11,898 nt of DNA from Chloroflexota bacterium (GTDB lineage: Bacteria; Chloroflexota; Anaerolineae; J036; Brachytrichaceae). The translations under genes were made by a program, and so were the position numbers. This document shows positions 6,291 through 11,898 of this stretch, in pieces (within the stretch, counting starts at the first letter, position 1; each line of letters begins with the position of its first letter). The notes below the pieces were generated by a model. That model had not been told where the DNA came from. It saw nothing but the letters and a program-made list of their open reading frames with translations, and ran no database searches. Where the stretch lies: positions 1 to 11,898 of the forward strand of contig JAKALH010000043.1 of assembly GCA_021813225.1 (NCBI GenBank), written 5' to 3'.

Positions 6291-7184
6291 ATGAACAACG
6301 AACCGGCGTTTGAACTGCGCGATGTCGCCTTCAGTTATGAGGGGAAACAGCCGGCCCTGGTGAACGTCAGCCTGACGATACACGCCGGCGAGCGGGTGGC
6401 CATTCTCGGCTCCAACGGCAGCGGCAAGAGCACCCTGCTCAAACTGCTGGACGGACTGTATTTCCCGACGCAGGGAGTCGTCAGGGCATACGGCCAGCCG
6501 CTGAGCGAAGCAGCGTTCGACGACGACACTTTCAATTTTGCCTTTCGCCGCCGCGTCGGGCTGGTGTTCCAGGATACCGATGTGCAGTTGTTCTCGCCGT
6601 CGGTCTGGGAAGAGGTGGCCTTCGCGCCGATGCAACTCTCGCTCAAGTCGGGCGAGGTGGAGGCGCGCGTGGATGGCGCCCTGCGCGCGCTGCGCATTGA
6701 GGGCCTGCGCGACCGCGCGCCGCACCGCCTGTCGGGCGGCGAGAAACGCCGCGTGGCGCTCGCGTCGGTGCTGGCGCTGCAGCCGGATGTATGGCTGCTG
6801 GACGAGCCGACCGCGGGACTCGACCCGCGCAGCCAGTGCTGGCTGATCGACTTCATCGCCGAACAGGGACAGGCCGGTAAGACGGTCATCACGGCTACTC
6901 ACAACTTGAGCATCGTCGACGCCATTGCCGGGCGCGTGTTCGTCTTCGACGAGTCACATCGCCTGGCGGCTCAGGGCACACCGGAGGAAATCCTCTCCAA
7001 CCAGGAACTGTTGCTGGCCTGCAATCTCAGCCACGCGCACCGGCATCGCCATGCCGACAGTGGGCAGGAGCATTCACACCCGCACAGCCGCCCGCCGGCG
7101 CACGCGCACGACGCAGAGTCCATGAGGCTGACGCCGGAAGTACAATCACCCAGACATCAAACGAAAGAACTGAAGGACACCTGA
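6291..7184 (+). CDS. cbiO: ECF transporter ATP-binding subunit CbiO with histidine-rich C-terminal tail
   Basis: This encodes 297 residues starting 14 bp after cbiQ. It shows Walker A GSNGSGKST (40-48), Q-loop VFQD (92-95), signature LSGGEKRR (147-154), Walker B VWLLDEP (167-173) and the switch His in ATHN (H204). It is therefore a complete ABC ATPase that powers metal uptake; only one ATPase gene is present, so it should act as a homodimer. After residue 246 the normal domain ends and a tail follows with nine His in 26 residues (248-273), then a charged end. Such tails are found on some Ni/Co/Zn handling proteins and may store or sense the metal. A GAGAG at 6275-6279 overlapping the cbiQ stop is the likely ribosome binding site. 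Confidence 0.93.
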   Translation: MNNEPAFELRDVAFSYEGKQPALVNVSLTIHAGERVAILGSNGSGKSTLLKLLDGLYFPTQGVVRAYGQPLSEAAFDDDTFNFAFRRRVGLVFQDTDVQLFSPSVWEEVAFAPMQLSLKSGEVEARVDGALRALRIEGLRDRAPHRLSGGEKRRVALASVLALQPDVWLLDEPTAGLDPRSQCWLIDFIAEQGQAGKTVITATHNLSIVDAIAGRVFVFDESHRLAAQGTPEEILSNQELLLACNLSHAHRHRHADSGQEHSHPHSRPPAHAHDAESMRLTPEVQSPRHQTKELKDT

Positions 7185-7187
7185 GGC

Positions 7188-8216
7188 ATGAAAGTTGCGC
7201 GATTACACGGCGTACACGACCTGCGCCTGCACGACGAACCCGATCCTCAAGCCGCCCCCGGCCAGGCCGTGCTGCGCGTCACATCGGTCGGCGTGTGCGG
7301 GTCCGACCTGCACTGGTTTGCGGAATCCGGCATCGGCGACGCGCGGCTGGCGCGCCCGCTCGTGCTGGGGCACGAGTTCGCCGGCGTGGCGCTGACGGGC
7401 AAGTATGCCGGGCAACGGGTGGCGGTTGACCCGGCGATTCCGTGCGGGGAATGCGAGTTCTGCGTGGAGGGCAACCCCAACTTCTGCACGCACTTGCATT
7501 TCGCCGGGCACGGCGCGGACGACGGCGCCATGCGCGAGTGCATCAGTTGGCCGGAGCATCTGCTTTTCCCGCTGCCCGACGCCATCAGCGATGCGGATGG
7601 CGCGATGCTGGAACCGCTCGGTGTGGCTATTCACGCCGTTGACCTGGGGCATCTCAGGCCGGGCATGAGCGCGGCGGTCTTCGGCAGCGGGCCAATCGGC
7701 CTGCTGACGCTGCAGATGGCCCGCCTGGCCGGCGGTCTGGACCTGTTCGCCACCGATGTCCTGCCGCATCGCATGGACGCGGCGCAGAAGTACGGCGCCA
7801 CGACAGTTTTGAAAGCCGACGGCACCGAGGCCGCTCAGGTTCTGGCGGCGACCGGCAAGCGCGGCGTGGATGTGTCCTTCGAGTGCGCCGGCGAGAACGA
7901 CGCCGTCAAGGCGGCGGTGGCGGCTACCAAACCCGGCGGGACGGTGGTTCTGGTCGGCATTCCGTCCGACGACCGCACCAGCTTCACTGCGTCGGTGGCG
8001 CGGCGCAAGGGACTCACCATCCGCATGTCGCGCCGCATGAAACACACCTATCCGCGCGCCATCCGGCTTGTCGAGCGCGGGCTGGTGGATGTGCGCTCGA
8101 TGGTGACGCACACTTTCCCGCTGGCGGAATCGGTGCAGGGTTTCGACACCGCCCTGCGCCGCGAAGGGCTGAAAGTCATCATCGCGCCGCAGGTATATAA
8201 AGAAAGGCGTTGTTGA
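7188..8216 (+). CDS. zinc-dependent medium-chain dehydrogenase (sorbitol/L-iditol/threonine dehydrogenase-like)
   Basis: This encodes 342 residues, the usual length of the family. It starts 3 bp after the cbiO stop, with AAGGA at 7173-7177 as ribosome binding site. Catalytic zinc ligands are C37 (GVCGSD), H62-E63 (LGHEFAG) and E142 (LEPLG). The structural zinc lobe has C86, C89, C92 and C100. The nucleotide-binding fold has GSGPIG (166-171) followed by an acidic residue at the end of the second strand (FATD, D190), which favours NAD over NADP. It probably oxidises a polyol or other secondary alcohol in the cytoplasm; the substrate cannot be fixed from sequence. The tight spacing suggests co-transcription with the metal transporter, possibly because the enzyme needs the transported metal. 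The gene converges on the sensor kinase gene with only 20 bp between the two stops. Confidence 0.88.
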   Translation: MKVARLHGVHDLRLHDEPDPQAAPGQAVLRVTSVGVCGSDLHWFAESGIGDARLARPLVLGHEFAGVALTGKYAGQRVAVDPAIPCGECEFCVEGNPNFCTHLHFAGHGADDGAMRECISWPEHLLFPLPDAISDADGAMLEPLGVAIHAVDLGHLRPGMSAAVFGSGPIGLLTLQMARLAGGLDLFATDVLPHRMDAAQKYGATTVLKADGTEAAQVLAATGKRGVDVSFECAGENDAVKAAVAATKPGGTVVLVGIPSDDRTSFTASVARRKGLTIRMSRRMKHTYPRAIRLVERGLVDVRSMVTHTFPLAESVQGFDTALRREGLKVIIAPQVYKERRC

Positions 8217-8236
8217 ATACGGGCTTTGGCGTATTT

Positions 8237-11200
8237 CTATGCCGGGCGGCGGTCGGCATGCCGCAACAGCTGCGTGAGTGTCTTCAGGCCGAGTTTCTTC
8301 ATGACCTTCTTGCGGTGCACCTCCACCGTGCGGAAGCTGATGCCCAGCTTCTCTCCGATCTTGCGGTTGGTATTGCCGCCCAGCACCAACTGATACACCT
8401 CGCGTTCGCGCAGCGTCAGTGATTCCAGCGGATCGTTGAGATGCGGCTCGGTCTGGACGCGGTTCCAGGCTTCGCTGAGCGCCGGGCTGATGCCGAACTC
8501 CCCGTTGCGCACCGCCTTCAAACCCGCCAGGACGGTCTGCGCGCTGTCCGCCTTCAACAGGTAGCCGCGCACCTTCGCCGCATGAGCCTTACGCAGCAGC
8601 GTCTCGTTGCCTGCCGCGGACAGGATGACGGTGCGCACCGCGGGGAAGCGCTTCGTTACCTGGTGCGCCACCTCAATCCCGCTCATGTCGGGCAACTCAG
8701 CTTCCAGGATGACCATATCGGGGCGCTGCAGTTCGATATCGTGAACCGCCGCCAGCCCGTCGCTGGCTTCGCCGGCGCACGTAAACTCGGTGCTCTGCGA
8801 GAGCAGCATGCGCAGACCCTGGCGCGTCACCTCATGGCTATCCACCAGCAGCACGCGGTTTTTTTCTTTTTCGGGCAGGGCGGCGTAACGACTGGGCAGC
8901 CTGATTTCCAGGAGCGTGCCCTGCCCGGATGCGCTTTCCAGGCCCAGTTCGCCGCCGGCCAGTTCGACTTCGCGCTTCAGGTTCGGCAGGCCATGGAGGC
9001 TCTCGCCAGCGAGTTCTCCGATTCGGCTGGTGTCGAAACCATGGCCGTCGTCACGCACACTGATGTGCAGCTTGCGAGGGCCATAATGCATGTGCACACT
9101 GACTCGGGTCGCCTCCGCATGCCGCAGCACATTGACCAGCGCCTCGCGCACACCGCGGTAGGCGATACGCTCCACGTCGGGCGACGGCCGCCACACGCGC
9201 CCGGAGTTGCGCACATGGATTTTCACACTGGTCGAGCGGTTCAACCTGTCGACATACTGGCGCACGGCCTGGCCCAGCCCCAGGTCGGTCAGCAGTTTGT
9301 CGCTCAGGTCGACGCCAATGGATTGTGTGGCCTTGTGCGTCTCGACCAGCAGGCGCAGGTTGGAACTCAACACGGCTGCCATGGGGTTATCCGGCGACAA
9401 CCCGCCCAGCGAAGCCTCAGTGCTCTTCTGCAGTTCCACCAGGCGGTAGTCGACCTCGGCATGGAGCTGCTCGGCCAGGCGCAGGCGTTCCTCTTCCTGA
9501 GCGTGCGCCAGGCGCGAGCTTAACGCCTTCGCCTCGGCTTCGCGCGCGCGCACCTGTGACAGCATCAGGCGCAGATCGACCGCCGCGGCGACCAGAGAAG
9601 CGAACAATTCCAGCCGGTAGATATCCCCTTCGTCGAAGTTGTGATGCCCCCGGTCCGCCACGCCGATCGCGCCAATCAAGCGGTCCTGCCAGATCAGCGG
9701 CAACGACAACACCGAAATGATGCCCTGCTGCGCGAAATAGGGGACGTGGTATTCCAGTTCGTCGTAGCGGTGCGTCTGCACGGGCTGGCGCGACTGTGCG
9801 GAACGGCCTGTGATCCCGGCGCCCAGGCGGGTGCGCAGGCCAATCAAGTCATCGGGAAAACCCGTGGCGGCGACCAGAATCAGGTGTTCCTCGCCGTCGT
9901 ACAGGTTCAGGGAGGCCATGTGCATGCCGGACAGCATAAGTATGCTGCGCATCACCTCGCTGTAGAGCGTCTCAAGGTTATCCGCCTTCGCCAGCGCAAT
10001 ACCGGCATGATGCAACCGGGTGAGGTGCTGCTCGTTATGCTGGCTGGACTTGAACAAGTCGGCATTCTCAATGGCCAGCGCGGCCTGGTCGGCAAAGGCC
10101 TGCAGCCGGGGGATCTGCGATTCGTTGAAGGCCCCGCTCACGCCGCTGTCAAAATTCAGGAATCCAATCGTCCTGCCTTTGATGCGGATGGGCGCGGCGG
10201 CATATGAGCGCAGCCATTCCGACCCTTTTAACGTGAACCACGACGGGCTGGCCGTGACATCCGGGATGACCAGCGGCTGCCCCGATTCAAACATGCGCTG
10301 CAGCAAGGTGTAAACCGATAACGGCAGCCGCAGGTCGCGCAGCCAGGCAGCGTGGCCCAGCTCATCATAGCCGCGCTGACGCGCGATGTAGACTTCGTTC
10401 GTCTCCTCGTCGCGCAACATGATATTGGTGGCGTCATGCGGCATGAGACGATGCGCATATTCAAGGATGCGGTCCAGCACCTGCTCATAGTTCAAAGTGC
10501 TGCTCAATGCCGCGGCCGTCTCGCGCAGGGCTTCGGCCAGTTCGCGCTGCTCGCGTTCGGCGGCCAGCGCCCGCTTGCGCTGGCTGATGTCGCGCGCCAC
10601 CGCCTGGAACTCGACCACCACGCCCTGCCGGTCCGTGATGGCGCGATTCGTCCACTCCAGCCAGCGACGCTCGCCATCAGCCCCGATGGCCGGATGTTCG
10701 TTCGTGGAAATGCCGGCGGTCTTCGTCAGCGCCGCTATCTCGGCGCGCAACTCCTCTTTGATTTCCGCCGGCACATGCCCCAGCAGGTTCTGCCCGATCA
10801 ACTGCTCACTGACTTGGCCGAAGAACCGGCAATACGCGCGATTCACAAAGGTCAGGGTCATATCGGGCAGGAAACGGCACACCAGTTCGCTCTGGTCCTC
10901 GACGATGGCGCGGTAGCGTTCCTCGCTGTCGCGCAGCGCCTCCTCGGCGCATTTTCGTTCCGTGATGTCCTGCAACTGCGAGATGACGCACAAGGGTTTG
11001 CCATTGTCGCCGCGCATCATGGCTGCGTTCAGCAACACCCAGATCGTGCGCCCGGATTTGTGCCGGTAGCGCTTCTCCAACTGGAAGGAGTCGATCTGCC
11101 CGCTGACGAGTTGCCGCCCCAGCTCGAGATTATCGGCCAGGTCATCGGGGTGCGTAAAGGCGCTGAAATGCTTGCCTTCCAGTTCATCGAGGGTATATCC

Positions 11201-11440
11201 CAGCATATCGCACAGGGCGCGATTAGCTGCCAGGCAGTGCCCTTCCAGATCGACGATCACAGCGCCGATGGCGGCATATTCAAACGCCGTAAAGAAACCC
11301 GCGCCGAGCAGTTGTTCCAGGTCGATATGGGCTGTCATAGCGTAACGCTGTATGCGGCTGCGCCAGTCCTGCAGCGACGGATGCTCTGCCGCCGGGCTGT
11401 CGGCCGCATCGGATATCGCCGGCGATACCTCCTGGGTCAT
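8237..11440 (-). CDS. PAS-PAS-GAF-GAF histidine kinase fused to a degenerate receiver and LuxR-type HTH
   Basis: This encodes 1067 residues from the ATG at 11440, with AAGGG at 11448-11452 (7-nt spacer). Domain order: PAS (about 52-165, ending DITERK), PAS (170-290, ending DISQRK), GAF (315-460), GAF (480-630), HisKA_3-type dimerisation region (650-715), HATPase (755-850), receiver (861-978), LuxR/GerE HTH (1004-1062). H660 in LRLAEQLHAEV is the phospho-acceptor candidate, but the usual next Asp is Ala661. The ATPase keeps N770 and DDGHGF (797-802). In the receiver the phospho-acceptor Asp is Glu913 (PDMVILEAELP) and the acidic pair is D867-S868, while S941 and K963 are kept. No membrane segment is seen, so it is a cytoplasmic sensor that binds DNA itself. 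It lies 10 bp after manC and is probably co-transcribed with it. Target genes and signal are unknown. Confidence 0.92.
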   Translation of the reverse strand: MTQEVSPAISDAADSPAAEHPSLQDWRSRIQRYAMTAHIDLEQLLGAGFFTAFEYAAIGAVIVDLEGHCLAANRALCDMLGYTLDELEGKHFSAFTHPDDLADNLELGRQLVSGQIDSFQLEKRYRHKSGRTIWVLLNAAMMRGDNGKPLCVISQLQDITERKCAEEALRDSEERYRAIVEDQSELVCRFLPDMTLTFVNRAYCRFFGQVSEQLIGQNLLGHVPAEIKEELRAEIAALTKTAGISTNEHPAIGADGERRWLEWTNRAITDRQGVVVEFQAVARDISQRKRALAAEREQRELAEALRETAAALSSTLNYEQVLDRILEYAHRLMPHDATNIMLRDEETNEVYIARQRGYDELGHAAWLRDLRLPLSVYTLLQRMFESGQPLVIPDVTASPSWFTLKGSEWLRSYAAAPIRIKGRTIGFLNFDSGVSGAFNESQIPRLQAFADQAALAIENADLFKSSQHNEQHLTRLHHAGIALAKADNLETLYSEVMRSILMLSGMHMASLNLYDGEEHLILVAATGFPDDLIGLRTRLGAGITGRSAQSRQPVQTHRYDELEYHVPYFAQQGIISVLSLPLIWQDRLIGAIGVADRGHHNFDEGDIYRLELFASLVAAAVDLRLMLSQVRAREAEAKALSSRLAHAQEEERLRLAEQLHAEVDYRLVELQKSTEASLGGLSPDNPMAAVLSSNLRLLVETHKATQSIGVDLSDKLLTDLGLGQAVRQYVDRLNRSTSVKIHVRNSGRVWRPSPDVERIAYRGVREALVNVLRHAEATRVSVHMHYGPRKLHISVRDDGHGFDTSRIGELAGESLHGLPNLKREVELAGGELGLESASGQGTLLEIRLPSRYAALPEKEKNRVLLVDSHEVTRQGLRMLLSQSTEFTCAGEASDGLAAVHDIELQRPDMVILEAELPDMSGIEVAHQVTKRFPAVRTVILSAAGNETLLRKAHAAKVRGYLLKADSAQTVLAGLKAVRNGEFGISPALSEAWNRVQTEPHLNDPLESLTLREREVYQLVLGGNTNRKIGEKLGISFRTVEVHRKKVMKKLGLKTLTQLLRHADRRPA

Positions 11441-11450
11441 GGCTGCACCC

Positions 11451-11898
11451 TTACACAAGCTGCCCGTGGTTGGACTTCAGGCGGGAAACCATCGCCTTGA
11501 CATCCTGGGCGCGGCTGCGCGGGCAGATAAGCAGGACATCCGGTGTATCGACGATCAGCATATCCTGCAGGCCGATGGTCGCCACCACACGGCCGTCGCT
11601 GTAGACCAGCGAGTTGGTAGTGTCCAGCCCGACGAAATTGCCGACGATGGCGTTCCCGGCGCCGTCGCGCGGCAGGATATCCGCCAGCGCCGCCCAGTCG
11701 CCCACATCGCTCCACGCCAGGTCTGCCGGTATGACGGCGGCATCGTCCGTCCGTTCCATCACGGCAACGTCAATGGCGATACTCTCGACTTCCGACCAGG
11801 CGCGCATCAACGCCGACTGCTCGGCTTCGGCGCCGATGGCGCCCTTGATCTGCCGCAACGGCACGGCCACGCCGGGCGCATGCGCCTCCAGTTCCGCC
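11451..11898 (-). CDS. manC: mannose-1-phosphate guanylyltransferase, C-terminal part, 5' end outside window
   Basis: The frame is open from the right window edge to a TAA at 11453-11451, about 149 residues. SIAIDVAVMERTDDAAVIPAD followed by LAWSDVGDWAAL is the typical substrate-binding region of GDP-mannose pyrophosphorylases. It is followed by GN-IVGNFVGLDTTNSLV, VATIGLQDMLIVDTPD and LLICPRSRAQDVKAMV, the usual end of the short (about 350-aa) form without the isomerase domain of bifunctional enzymes. The enzyme makes GDP-mannose from mannose-1-phosphate and GTP for glycan or cell-surface synthesis. The N-terminal nucleotide-binding motif lies outside the window. The stop codon is 10 bp before the sensor kinase ATG and overlaps its ribosome binding site region, suggesting coupling. 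Confidence 0.9.
   Translation of the reverse strand, partial: AELEAHAPGVAVPLRQIKGAIGAEAEQSALMRAWSEVESIAIDVAVMERTDDAAVIPADLAWSDVGDWAALADILPRDGAGNAIVGNFVGLDTTNSLVYSDGRVVATIGLQDMLIVDTPDVLLICPRSRAQDVKAMVSRLKSNHGQLV

Noticed and set aside
7203..8111. A 302-codon minus-strand frame opposite the dehydrogenase gene
   Set aside because: The plus-strand dehydrogenase has all zinc and NAD motifs, and the opposite frame is Arg/His/Ala-rich without motifs.
8217..8236. Bidirectional terminator between the converging dehydrogenase and kinase genes
   Set aside because: The gap is 20 bp with no hairpin followed by T. A small palindrome CGGCATGCCG lies within the kinase coding end and lacks a T-run.
8441..11500. 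Long plus-strand open frames (360, 188 and 382 codons) opposite the sensor kinase gene
   Set aside because: They mirror the third-position bias of the kinase gene, whose domains are clear on the minus strand. Their translations show no family features.

Overview
The window is a GC-rich bacterial chromosome fragment (by eye above 60% GC, with strong G/C bias at third codon positions). Gene content is compatible with a Chloroflexota-type organism: a large PAS/GAF sensor kinase fused to a LuxR-type regulator, an ECF metal transporter with a CbiM-PDGLE fusion, a DUF6807 protein and a GH116-type glucosidase. The phylum assignment is a low-confidence inference, because no rRNA or marker gene is present.

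Layout from left to right. (1) On the minus strand, a GH116/COG4354-type beta-glucosidase, cut by the left window edge, lies downstream of a small lipoprotein gene that ends in a clear intrinsic terminator. (2) On the plus strand, a DUF6807 gene diverges from the lipoprotein gene and has lost its 3' end. (3) At about 2940-3716 there is a low-GC patch. It carries a minus-strand D12-class adenine methyltransferase that stops just before its catalytic DPPY motif, preceded by the last 53 codons of another gene. This looks like the remnant of a restriction-modification cassette, joined to the DUF6807 gene on one side and lying next to the fur promoter on the other. (4) On the plus strand, a Fur-family regulator is preceded by a perfect 16-bp palindrome that touches its -10 box. 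It is followed by cbiM-cbiQ-cbiO, an ECF transporter for a transition metal (Ni, Co or possibly Zn), and by a zinc-dependent medium-chain dehydrogenase 3 bp after cbiO. (5) On the minus strand, convergent to the dehydrogenase, a 1067-aa PAS-PAS-GAF-GAF-kinase-receiver-HTH protein sits 10 bp downstream of a mannose-1-phosphate guanylyltransferase gene cut by the right window edge.

How the genes work together: the Fur-type regulator probably senses the imported metal and represses its own promoter, and perhaps the transporter genes. Histidine-rich stretches in Fur and at the C-terminus of CbiO fit a metal-handling unit. The kinase-regulator fusion has Glu in place of the receiver phospho-acceptor Asp and Ala after the phospho-acceptor His, so it probably does not signal by the ordinary His-to-Asp relay.

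The observations most worth a second look are the altered receiver and H-box, the palindromic Fur operator, the conflict over the CbiM N-terminus, and the restriction-modification remnant. I did not find a clearly new multi-gene system.
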